DNA from: Gari tellinella
Lineage: Eukaryota > Mollusca > Bivalvia > Cardiida > Psammobiidae
Direction: 5' to 3'
Assembly (NCBI GenBank): GCA_922989275.2
Contig: OV277864.1
Span: 56,047,550-56,111,549 of the forward strand
DNA length: 64,000 bases
The notes under the pieces are model-generated. The model ran no database searches, had not been told where the DNA came from, and worked only from the letters and a program-made list of their open reading frames with translations. Position numbers and translations under genes: made by a program. Shown piece by piece: positions 53,061 through 63,634 of the stretch; the first letter of the stretch is position 1, and every line of letters starts with the position of its first letter.

Positions 53061-53449
53061 CTAGGTCATAATTCACATTCAATATATGTATAGCAGACAG
53101 CAATTCAGCATTATAAGCATTATAGCCACATTTCCTACTGGCAGAGTTACATAACTGAACTCAGCCCAGCCAGGTCAGCTGAGGTTCACTGTAACCGCAG
53201 CATATGGTGTTGTCTGCTACATTTTTTATGCCCCTGCAGTTGGAGGCATATTGTTTTTGTCTGTCTGCTTTTTTTTGTCTGTTTGTCAATTTGTTTGTCT
53301 GTCAGTCCACAACTTTAATCTTAGCCATAACTTTGTTAAAGTTAGAAACTTTATATCTTAGGTCATGTTCTGCAAAGGTCAATGTCATTTTTGAGTTATT
53401 TCCCAGTGTGATATTTTCTTGTCTTTGAGATAACTCCAGTTCTACTGAT
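53061..53449. repeat. probable repeat remnant
   Basis: 'atttttatgcccctgcagtt' followed by 'tgtctgtctgc' runs looks like a dispersed molluscan repeat, but no second copy is in this window except related text at 53640-53840 (gggccatggccctcttg). Confidence 0.4.
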
Positions 53450-53617
53450 GCTAACCCATTACCCCATACATATGCCTTTTTATGCCTTTAATTTATTCCT
53501 CCTCTAAAGAAAATAATTCCACTTTATACAGTCATAAAAATGTAAGATATAAGAAATGGTATCTATATCTTAGTAGATGATAACTTAAAGCAGGTTGAAA
53601 GTAAAGCAGAATGGGCA
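53450..53617. mobile_element. family A MITE, left half only
   Basis: 'taacccattaccccatacat' to 'agtaaagcagaatgggc', truncated at the core loop. Confidence 0.82.
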
Positions 53618-54240
53618 ATAAATAATCATACGGAAATACATGTAGCTTGATAAGAAGAAGTGTCATGGATAAGGGCCATAACTCTGCCAACAATATTTGT
53701 TTAAGTTATTCCAATTTGTCATGGTTTTTTGTCTGGAAGATAATTCCATTTACAGCTATATTAAAATGTTGTCTTGCCTATTAAGCTAAGGCACAATGAC
53801 CTCATGTGAGCGAATTAAGGGCCATGGCCCTCTTGTTTAATATAGCAAACACATCTTGGCGTTTTTAATTAAGTTTAACCTTTAGCCATATAAGAAATAC
53901 AAGTCCCATCTATCTGCGGCAATTTTTCAAAGCTTAGATAGGAATTTTACCTATTTAGAAGCGGGCTGCCATGGATCATGTCAAGAAATTTTCAAATTGT
54001 GCCAGTAGTTTTAAATAAGATTGTAACGTGTGTTGCTTTTTAACATACGTTTGTCCATATATTCCTTTATAAGGAAAACTGGCCGACCCACAGGCAGCCA
54101 TGTTTTTTAAGTTGAAAACGTGTTTGTGAAAGCTTGTAAAAGTTAATCATTGGACCATTTGTGTAAGAATCAGTTTTCAAATCTCGCAACTTTCACGCAA
54201 GATTTTGTTTGGACATTTACCTTTAGTTGGCCCCCTTAGG
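53618..54240. other. unannotated DNA with repeat remnants
   Basis: Contains 'gggccatggccctcttgttt' (53820-53840), an end of the Q type. No exon recognised. Confidence 0.45.
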
Positions 54241-54279
54241 AAAAAAGAAGGCAGTTAGCTTGTAGAGAATTAGTAGGTG

Positions 54280-54670
54280 TTTTATTTTTAACCAGTAAAA
54301 GACAGTTAGCTTGCAGGTTTTTAAACCATGTTTTTAGCAGTGATAATGCAATGAAATGAGCCGAAATATGCAAATGAGCTAGCAGTTTAAGCAGTTTTAA
54401 AAAACTACAAAACAACTGCAGGGCATGGCGTTACCAGTTTCTACCAGTTATATCAAACTGCAAATAACTGGTCAATCTTCTTAAAAAGGTGTGTTTCAGA
54501 GCCAGTAAAAGGCAATTTTTAAGCAGTTATTTTACAAGTTTTTAGCAGTGAACGTGCAGATGAATCAGCTGAAATATGTAAATGAGCTAGAAGTTTTAAG
54601 TTGTTATAAAAACAAAGTACAAAATAACTGAGGCGCAGTTTTGAACCAGTTATATGACATCTTGAAACTG
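54280..54670 (+). repeat. 208-bp tandem duplication, diverged
   Basis: 'gaaatatgcaaatgagctag' at 54363 and 'gaaatatgtaaatgagctag' at 54571; the flanking 'ccagtaaaag' and 'gttttagcagtg' blocks keep the same 208-base spacing. Confidence 0.82.
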
Positions 54671-54691
54671 GAAGAAAATACTGTCGATACT

Positions 54692-54953
54692 TAACCCCAT
54701 AAATATGCCTTTTACACCTTTAATTTATCCCTCCGGTGAAGAAAATAATTCCACATTATACAGCCATGAATAGCCTAAGCATTAAGCACCATATGAAAGT
54801 TACACTTTCTATTTCAACAATATATTACCTGAAACACGGAGTAATAACAGCTCTTATTACTCCGTGCCTTAAAGAAGGCTGAAAATAAAGCAGAATGTGC
54901 CTTATGGCATATTCAGCTTTACTTTCATCCTGCTTCAAGTACCTTAACAAGTT
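54692..54953. mobile_element. family A MITE with an inner hairpin
   Basis: Reverse copy; 'acggagtaataa' and inverse at 54835-54866 interrupt the region before the core. Right end lost. Confidence 0.75.
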
Positions 54954-55266
54954 ACCCCATAGCCTGTTTCTAGTATTGAAAATAGGTGGCCACTTAAAGC
55001 AGGTTGAAAGTAATAATAATAATAATTATAAACATAATAATAAAGACTTTATTTCAAGAGGGTAACGCAATTAGAACACACAAGCAACTAATCTCCCTTG
55101 TGGCCCTCAAACAGTAAAGCAGAATGTGCCATAAGCTGCAATCTTCGAGGATATACAACATATTTTTATAGCACATATTTCATTACTACATAAAGTCGAA
55201 CAATTTTCTTCAATAGAGAAATTATTTAAAGGCGGAAAAGGCCGTATTTATGGGGTTATGGGTTAA
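54944..55266. mobile_element. family A MITE interrupted by a LINE tail
   Basis: TTAACAAGTTACCCCATAGC to GGGGTTATGGGTTAA (55263-55266), split in 'gttgaaagtaa|cagtaaagcag'. Confidence 0.85.
55014..55112 (-). mobile_element. truncated LINE 3' end nested in family A
   Basis: On the minus strand 'ttgaaataaagtctttatta' then a (TTA)n tail. agtaa stands at 55009-55013 and 55113-55117, a short target duplication. A 5'-truncated insertion of a non-LTR retrotransposon. Confidence 0.72.
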
Positions 55267-56162
55267 ACTTAAGTAACTTAAAACTTGAGTATTTCGAAAT
55301 AAATCTAGATAGATCAATCTGCATAAAATCAAGATTTTTAATTTTAAGATCCCTGATTTAAATCTACCATAGTAAATTCCAACTGTCTGACAAAAACATA
55401 ACTCAAAAATTTCAAGTGACCACAGCATATTTCAAGAAATTAATATGAACTTTATCTTACAAAAATACATTATTTACAACACACAGATGAAAGCAAAAGT
55501 ATCCTCTATAGGCGTATGAACCAAATACAGTAACAACTAAACAGTAGTCTAGATCTTTTATGTAATGTTATTTTTAAGGGTGACGGACGTTTCGGTAAAT
55601 GACCAGTTCGGTAAATTGATTTTATATAGTGACTGTCTGGACGTTTCGGTAAAAAGGTAAATTATAGTAATTATAGGTTTATGTACAGGTCTGTATATCA
55701 TACCTTTCGCTAGATCAATAACTGATGGGTTGGGTCTAAACTATACGATCTAGTTCTGGAATTGGTAAAATTTCTATGCCGAATTGGGGCAATAAAGTAG
55801 GTTATGAAGGAAATATAAATTTTGTTTTGTTCGTTCTTAATTATTTTGAGATGTAACAATAATCTCATCTCCTTATAGAAGAAATGACTTTTTTTTTTGA
55901 AGAAATCAAGTTATTTTTACCCCCTTCACTCACATGCCCTTTATTTCGTTTTGTAAACAGGCCGAACATTTTTAACTTGTGGTGGGATTTTTTACAGGTA
56001 GTTATTTTTAAGTTTAACATATACGGAAAATCAGTCCCATCCTCAGCTGATCAGAATATGTACTGCTTGTGTTTTTAATTCATTGAAAGTAGATATAATC
56101 ATTGCAAGATGTTTCGAGGAACAACTTCACTACATAGAACATATTTAGATTATACATATCCA
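55267..56162. other. unannotated DNA
   Basis: A short repeated 'gtttcggtaaa' pair at 55590-55655; otherwise nothing. Confidence 0.45.
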
Positions 56163-56777
56163 CAAACAGTGTTCGTGTGATGATTATACACTTATCCCGT
56201 AAATCGTAAAACTGTCGACCCAAGTCAGATGGTTCTCGCAAGAGCTGGTCAGTGTGTGCACTGTTTCTGTTGTTTTTGTTTTCTTATTTTATCGCAAGTT
56301 TTGCAAGAAGTTTCAGGGGAAAACTGAACTGTATAGACAAAATATGTTAACACGTATTTACTAAGTGTACCCGTGGAGAGTACATTTGTCCTCAGTGTGC
56401 AAATCTGATGTAGACTCAGCTCAGTCTCACAGGCTGAGTCAGATGCAGGGTTCACCCTGGCTTAAAATTTTCTTGCGCCAGCACTTGCGCCAAATGAAAA
56501 AAGTTTGTGCCAAAATAATATTTTTGGAGCCAAATTTTTCGCCATTTTTTTATGTATGTTATACATACATGTGATATTTTCTTGGACCCAAATAGGGAGA
56601 TTTGGTCATTTTAATAGGGAGATTGGGGTTCCAAATAGGGAGCTTTTTTCGCCACACCTTTTTCGCCATTTTTTTTTAATCAGTGAATCTAGATAAGTCT
56701 ATAGACCACTAAGACAGAGACAATTTTCACCCAGAGATATACTTTTTATAATACTGACATGGGCCTATTATTCTAGC

Positions 56778-57012
56778 ATCTAGGCTGAAAGTTAAGCAGA
56801 ATACTCTTCAGGAGCATTCTGCTGCAGTAAAAGTTTAAGCCTGCTTTAAGCTAGATCTAACATCTGCTAGGATATAAGAACTATTTCTTATGGTTCTTAT
56901 AATATATATTATTCATTCATGACTAGTAAAGGTAAACTGGAACTATATCTATTTTCTTGAGAGAATAAATGAAGTAGTTCAAATGGTCTAGATTTCTATC
57001 TATGGAGTAGAT
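56778..57012. mobile_element. family A MITE nested in the 1.6-kb element
   Basis: 'ggctgaaagttaagcagaat' core and A-like right part to 'ctatggagtagatc'. Confidence 0.72.
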
Positions 57013-57047
57013 CTAGAAAGAGTAAGCAACTTAACAATCTGTTATTC

Positions 57048-57215
57048 ATTAACTTATGCAAACAGTATGGATCAAGATGAGACGCGCATCATCTTATATA
57101 GATACAAACTGTTTGACACTGATATTTTCTGGAAAAAAATGCACAAAAATTAACTCAGAGAATTGTTGCAGGTGACAAAGGTTGCAGACGACAAATGCTG
57201 CAGACGATATTTACT
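57048..57215. mobile_element. family D MITE nested in the 1.6-kb element
   Basis: 'gcaaacagtatggatcaaga' with inverse and the 'gcagacgacaaatgctgcag' stretch; ends worn. Confidence 0.65.
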
Positions 57216-58269
57216 AGCGCCATAAAGTGGGTGTGGTTTTAACAACGAAATAACGCGTCTTAATTTTCTACCGCGAAAACTGATTGCAACTCAATTTTAC
57301 GAGCGTAATTGGTTGTAAAACCTAACTTTATAATTATACATTTGCACAAATCGTATGTAACAAACAGAAGAATTTAGGTCCAATGTTTAATTTTAATTTA
57401 TTGTTAGAAAACGGCGCTGGGGAATACTTTTTAGACTAACAAAATATACGTAGAGCTCTAGTTCTCGTAGCAAATGTTACGGCGCCCCGTCATTTTGTAA
57501 CGGTATCATTTTCGAAGAATTTTTCTGTTACGTGAATATACAAAAAGTTTTTTGTGTTGGAAATCAATTCATGAATGATAAATTCTGATCAGCTTTCATA
57601 TAAAATGTGTGTTTGTCCAGAACTTACGGATAATTATCTGATTTTAATCCGACCCGTATCGGCGACATAGATCTTTATCCTTCGCATCACCGCTTCTAAA
57701 AAATGTCGTTGAAAAGGTCTCCGATTCGGGGCGAACCTGTCAATCACTTTTTTTGATAACCAATTAGATCTACAACACATTAAAAGCAATCTCGGCGCGT
57801 GTGGTCAAACATTGTTTGGCAGCCTGCCATTACACATGCCGTTATCGACGATTGCGTAACGTGTTTACACGCATCAGTAGCGTTTGGTGATAGGCTAAGC
57901 GTGTGTATAGATTAGACGAACTCTGAAGCCAATTTTAAGATTTTTAGAGTCGGCGAGAAAATAAACTGTACTATTATACGGCGACAATTTCCGAAATTTC
58001 TCGGCGCCAGACACTTTCGCCGATTCGAAATTTCTGTCGCCAGAATTATTTTTTTTGCGCAAATGGCGCCGTTGGCGATGCCCAGCGGGAACCCTGAGAT
58101 GAGTTCAATAAGAGCCCTCTGGTCAGTGTTTGCACTGTTTGTATATAAGATTTTACTTCGTTGCAAGAGTACATTTGTCAGATGTAAACAGTGTGGACTT
58201 AGATCAGAGGGTTTCCACAATAACACTCTGATCAGGGTGTACATTGTTTGTCATTTCGTAAACGAGTTA

Positions 58270-59594
58270 TCCCATTGGTGAGACCAAAACTATAAGTACA
58301 TGTAACAGTAGGTTTTGAAACTTACACCTCATATTTCTCTACTCTTCAACGACTTGTTTTCCACATGTAGATCTAGATCTAGCTTTCTAGCTGCATATGA
58401 TATTATCACGAATGAAGAACGATGGAAAAATAGCCTGTGTACGAAGACGGGCTGTACACATAGCGAACAGGGTAGGGACACAGTGGATCCCCAACACATA
58501 CCGCGCTGAACTTATATTATTCCCTGAAAAAAAAAGAATAATTTTTGCCTAAAAAGTGTGTGTGTCCCGTGTTAGGTAAATGAATACAGATACATGTAGG
58601 TATGTCAGTAATTGAAACTATATAAATAGAATGAGCTATTTTTAACCTGGCCAAACTCTCGTTAGTTTCCGTTTATTTCCGATACGTTCCGTGTCGATAT
58701 ATGTCTAAAGTACCGAATGTGTTCAACCGTACACGGAACATGTCGAACTAACACGATAACTACATATAACCTTTCCCGTTCCGTTTTAAAAAAGTATGTA
58801 TAAATAAGCCTAGTCTAGATCTACGTGAAAACAATGCTGTCCTATCCACGTTTAAGGAACTGAATCAAACTAAAAATGATGATTTTAAACTGTAGAAATG
58901 CGGGAAATTTCGTGCTGAGTTCGTGATATCCAGGTTCGATTGTAATAATGTAACGACGAGAAATCGAAGGGAGAAAATTTAATTGCATCATTTCCGAAAC
59001 TAAACTAAATCAATAGAGAAACCTACGTATACAATCTACAAAAAGTAGCCATACTTGTTGTTTAGAAATCGCATTTTGATAATATTCGTAGTATTCTGTA
59101 TGTGCTTGTCCATCCCCGGAGGATATCGGAAATAAGTAACAGTCAGTGAGTGTTTATCCATTCGATTTATTCATCACATCCTACGATTTTATCAAAATGG
59201 CTTATGCGATGCAGAAAGGAGGATTTTCACTCGCTTCCGCCCAATAGTATTATAAGAGAACCAGAAACTCAAAAATACCGATTGAATTTCGATTATTTAT
59301 GTTTTGTTTTGTAGCAGCCTTCAATTTCGTTACAATAGAGTAACTGCAGGACATTCTGATTCTTTTTTAAACTGCAATAAAATTCGCAAAAAGAACACTA
59401 AAGTTCGTAAACGACAACCCCTTCGATTAGATCCGGACTGAATAGCCTAGTGCTTTCGAATGCTCAAAATAACCACTTGATAGATAAAAATCGAGGGTTC
59501 CGAATGATAGCTTTTGCCAATATGGCGACACCCATGCCTAGCAACCACGAACGAATACAAAGTGCACGGCGCGTGGACGCGCCGTGCAATAACC
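58270..59594. other. unique DNA
   Basis: No repeat family. A 'gccaatatggcgacacc' near 59518 resembles a YY1-type start-site motif and opens a short frame (MATPMPSNHERIQSARR) that runs into the next array; not supported as a gene. Confidence 0.45.
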
Positions 59595-60400
59595 ACGTGA
59601 CCTTGACATTTGACCTATTTAATCAAACTTTAACCAAAAACTTTAACCTTGGCTATAACTTTTTGCATTTTTGCACCTGGGCCTCTTATACCTGGCACTT
59701 GTCCTTGTGTCAAGACCTTTCCAACCATACAATTTATTTTAACCTTGTGACCTTGACATTTGACATACTTTTGTAAAAACCTTGAAATGGCCATAACATT
59801 TGCACAAGTAGGCACATGGCTTTCTTATTTTGTATGTATACTTCTTGTGTCAAGACCTTTCCAACCATATTACGTCTTTGACCATGTGACCTTGACCTTG
59901 ACCTTTGATCTATTTTATCAGACTTTAACCCAAAACCATAACCTTGGCTAGAACTTTTGCATTTTTGAACCTGGGCCTTTTATACTTGGCATGTGTCTTC
60001 CTCATGTCAGGACCTTTCCAACCATACCACGTCTTTGACCACGTGACCTTGACCTTTGATCTATTTAATCAAACTTTAACCAAAAACCTTAACTTTTTCT
60101 ATAACTTTTGCATTTTTGCTCCTGGGCCTTTTATACTTGGCATGTGTCTTCCCAGTGTCAAGACAGTTCCAACCATACCAACATCTTTGACCTTGACACT
60201 TGACCTACTTTTGTAAAGAAAATTAAATGTCTATAACATTTGCACCAGTAGGCACAGGGCTTTCATATTGTGAATGTATATTTCTTGTGCAAGACCTTTC
60301 CAACCATACCAACGTCTTTAACCATGTGACCTTGACCTTTGACCTATTTAATCAAACTTTAACCAAAAAACATAACTTGATCTGACATAACATTACCAAA
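59595..60400 (+). repeat. tandem array, units of about 139-151 bp
   Basis: 'gtgaccttgaca/cc' recurs at about 59600, 59750, 59895, 60046, 60190 and 60329. Each unit also has 'aatcaaactttaacc', 'ttgcatttttg' and 'gacctttccaaccatac'. Unit lengths vary, unlike the 145-bp array. Confidence 0.9.
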
Positions 60401-60573
60401 CATGATGCTGGCTGGGGGCAAAAATGTGTTTCACAAACACATTGCTTCTCATCTGATCTTCACCAAACTTTCTGAAAATGTTTGTTGAAATAAAATGGAG
60501 TTCGATAACCAGCAGCACCAATTCATGCTAGGCCCTTTGGGATTTGATTGAACAATAAAACACTGGTATTAAT

Positions 60574-60770
60574 TTATTATTTCGATTCTAACACATAATA
60601 TAACTACATTTTGCACCAAAGCAACGGCGCTACATTTCTTGGCGTACACATTTTCGAAGCCAACTGTCGTCACTTTAAGACTTTACAGCCTGTGAGTGTT
60701 TTATTGAGAATTCAAACACTGATACGTCCCTTCTTTGTTTATTTAGGGGCTTGCCCGAAAAGTGTTAGAA
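60574..60770 (+). repeat. dispersed repeat, copy 2
   Basis: See 4519-4705: shared 'tattatttcgattc', 'ggcgctacattt', 'tttatttagggg' blocks in order. Confidence 0.55.
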
Positions 60771-61230
60771 TAAAAGATAACTTTTGTAGAAGAGTCATGT
60801 TGAATACACCCTTATTAGGTACACAAATGATTGTCACTCTTTTGTGACAGGAAAACATGATATTTCGTCTGTGATAGATGCTAAATCTATAAATATATAT
60901 TTATAAAACAGGTGTGTATGTTGTGGATTTATAAAGGTGTGGTATATGCAGACAATCACTCACCCTAATGGGGCAACAAATTACTTGATGTCTGATCTGG
61001 TCTATGCTGTCTGCTTAAAATCCCCCTGTCCACTATTCATTCTCTATTTGTGCAGCAGCTAAAGCATGCTATCTCATATGTGATATCAAAAATCTGTGAT
61101 GCATGAATGTATTTTATAATAGACTTTGTAGAATTTTACTGTATTAACATGATAATGTATTTCTTTTACAGGCTGTTAGTTAATCTTACTGTTAAGAAAC
61201 TTATGTTATTATGTCGGTAAATAGCTTTTA
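60770..61230. other. unannotated DNA
   Basis: AT-rich; may belong to the element ending at 61296. Confidence 0.4.
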
Positions 61231-61297
61231 GCTAATGTTATATATGTTGTGAAAACACCCGACTATAAATAAAGTTTCTTGTATCTTGTATCTTGTG
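61231..61297 (+). repeat. possible LINE 3' end
   Basis: 'ctataaataaagtttcttg' followed by three 'tatcttg' units, the form of a CR1-type 3' terminus. The 5' extent is not known. Confidence 0.45.
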
Positions 61298-61429
61298 TAG
61301 ATGGGAAAATCACATGAAATAACTTGCCAAGATATTTTGGCAGGGAACAGGACATTCCGTTTAAACACAAATGCATTGCAATGAAATATAGAAAATGACA
61401 ACTTTTTAGCAATTCTGACTACCACTTTT

Positions 61430-61567
61430 AATCTGAGTGGCCAACAGTTTGGAGCCTGATCAGACGCTGGGTTACCCAGCGTCTGATCGGGCTCCAAACT
61501 GTTTGTAATGAAAATAATAGTTTCAGCGTAACCAAGGTTATTTGGAAAGAAAACGTTTTCTCTACTG
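61430..61567. mobile_element. family G MITE, right part
   Basis: Core hairpin 61443-61506 (agtttggagcctgatcagac and inverse) and right end 'gaaaacgttttctctactg' followed by TA (61568-61569), like element 1997-2242. Confidence 0.7.
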
Positions 61568-62978
61568 TACTCAGCACGCTTCACATTAAGGGGCACAAAC
61601 TGCTAACTTAAACAGCAAACAATGGTACCGTCTTTAGCCATGTATTGTGCACACTTTTATCATAAAATCTTTTTTTCTGCAATTTGGGGGTGCGTACAAT
61701 ACAGGGGAACAAGAATCTCAAGCCTACCTTGACCAACGGTTAGCGCCCGTAGGCCGATGTGTTAAGATTGCACAATACGCTGCAGGGCTTTAATTGACAC
61801 CTCCCATAGTCGGGGATTAGGGCTGTTTATTGGAGATGACACGCTAGTGAACCCAATTATAATCATATGATTGTCCAGGTGTAAACTGATGATGTTATGA
61901 CACTTGATTGCTTATAAGTTATTAAAATTAGTCTCCGATCTGAGAATGCAAGCCCTCATTATTTGAAGCTTCTTTCGAGGGAGCACGTTAGTCGTTACAT
62001 ACAGTATCTAATACAATCTAAATCGGTAAGGCATTTTGAACTGAGAGAGAAATAAAGTAAATAAACAAGTTGTTATTCATAATTATTGCGTGAAATCGCT
62101 CAAAAGGAAGTAAACTTAGCTCTGGTTGCATCGTAGAAACAAAGCATCACTGTATAACCCGAACTGCCCATAATCGAATTTATAGTAAGGGCGCCCAGGC
62201 CAGTGGAAATTTTTTTTTGCAAGTGGTGATGCAGAAAATTTTCAGTTATATTGCCGAATTCGTAATGCATTTTTATGAAGATTTTATGCGGATGCCAATT
62301 TCAAAAGTGGTCAGAATTTTTTCTACAGCCATTTTACTTACCCCACCCACCAACGTTCAATGTTAATTCTTATAAACGGAAAGCATGCCAGCTAGTTTCA
62401 GGGCTGACTGGACCCTAGGTCCCCAAATAGCCATAATTTATGAGACCTATATCGTTTTAAAGGTGCAAGTATTCTCTACAGAATGATACTTGTTTGAAGT
62501 TAAACGGCCGCCGGATGACTCGGAAAATTAGTATTGATTATCTGCCCCTGAATACTGAATTCAAGCTTCTTATTTCCCAGTATATAAACTTATTAGTAGA
62601 CATGATACGTGAATTTCTCTTCGAATCATGATGGTAATTTTTCCTTTTGTGTATGGGAATTGCATAAAAACCATTGGAAAATGAAAATCAAAACATCTAA
62701 AAATCCAAGATGTCTGCCGTCAGCCATTTTGTCGGCCATTTTGAAAATACCCGGAATTATTTTTGTCGTGGAACTAGGTGTGACACATGATTTCTAGCTA
62801 ATTTGTGGTCAATAAATTCATTGCTGACATTAAAATTGCCATTAGACGGTGTTGGATAGGTCAAATTATCTAATTCAAATCAATTGCCACTATATGGTAT
62901 TGATGAAATGAAAAACATTGTCGACATATATAATTGTCACATAACTTCATGTTAAAATAACATATTGTACCAACAGAT
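61568..62978. other. unique DNA
   Basis: 1.4 kb without repeat family or supported exon. Confidence 0.5.
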
Positions 62979-63634
62979 TTGTCATTAAAGCATCTTTATG
63001 GTAATATGGCTGTTCATGGTCATGCCTTGAGGACATACAGCCAGCATACTCTTTCATGTGCCAATTCTCCAGAAAAGCGAAGGGCACATGCTGTTGAAAC
63101 ATGTAAACATCTTGGTGTTGAAATGGGTCCTTTATGGACTGTTTACTTTGCCAGTATCACATAAATACTCAACAACCCATGCTATACATGTTGCCTCAGT
63201 TCAATGAGTCATCTACCCGTTCTTCAATAGTTTGGCAAGGAATTGAAGTCCTACGTACAGCCATATAACAACATAAACCAAGGCCAGTCACAAGGTATGG
63301 TAGTCGATCAGCCTGTCTTCATGTTTGAAAAGAAACTTCAATCGCAATATCCGCAGACAGAACACGATAAGGCCCTTGCTCATCCCTTCATTGGCAGCCA
63401 TTACATTTGCAAACTAAAATGCGTGCATCAGAAACAAGCAAGAAACACATTATTTCAATTATGCCAAAAATGCTACAGACAAAATGTCCTCTGACGGGTG
63501 GATTAAACATGTACCACCAGCCACATGTAGATTACTGCTATAAACTGAATCTTCTGATTCTTCAATGTGTTAAGTCTTGTCCCACAGCTGAGTTTAGTCT
63601 TTATATAGAAGCGGTTGATTCACAAATACCATGA
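62979..63634 (+). pseudogene. unrecognised coding-like region, broken frames
   Basis: Three open frames follow each other on the plus strand: 62979-63164 (HGHALRTYSQHTLSCANSP, HAVETCKHLGVEMGPLW), 63243-63494 (KSYVQPYNNINQGQSQGM, QTEHDKALAHPFIGSHYI) and 63407-63634. The residue mix is protein-like and the region is free of MITEs, but stops and a frame change interrupt it. It may be a decayed transposon protein or host gene relic; I could not name a family. Confidence 0.25.

Larger units (their letters stand above)
56456..58096. mobile_element. 1641-bp TIR element with 5-bp duplication
   Basis: Ends CAGGGTTCACCCTGG and GGCGATGCCCAGCGGGAACCCTG region (last part CGGGAACCCTG); agatg flanks at 56451-56455 and 58097-58101. 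Subterminal 'ttgcgcca', 'tcgcc' and inverse 'ggcgac' repeats. Holds a family A copy (56778-57012) and a family D copy (57048-57215). hAT-like by ends; no transposase frame. Confidence 0.75.
56347..58265. mobile_element. family C MITE(s) split by a 1.6-kb element
   Basis: 'gttaacacgtatttactaag' and 'gcaaatctgatgtagactca' left part (to 56455), 'gagttcaataagagccctct' right part (from 58102), then a second core at 58178-58255. A further worn C core lies at 56163-56270. Confidence 0.65.

Noticed and set aside
57912..58244. 110-residue ORF on the minus strand
   Set aside because: Spans the end of the 1.6-kb TIR element and family C hairpins; no protein-like signature.
59450..59776. 108-residue ORF starting in unique DNA
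   Set aside because: The second half is translation of the tandem array (VTLTFDLF repeats); the first half has no splice or homology support.
61228..61596. 122-residue ORF on the minus strand, longest in the window
   Set aside because: Covers a LINE-like tail and the family G hairpin; chance frame.
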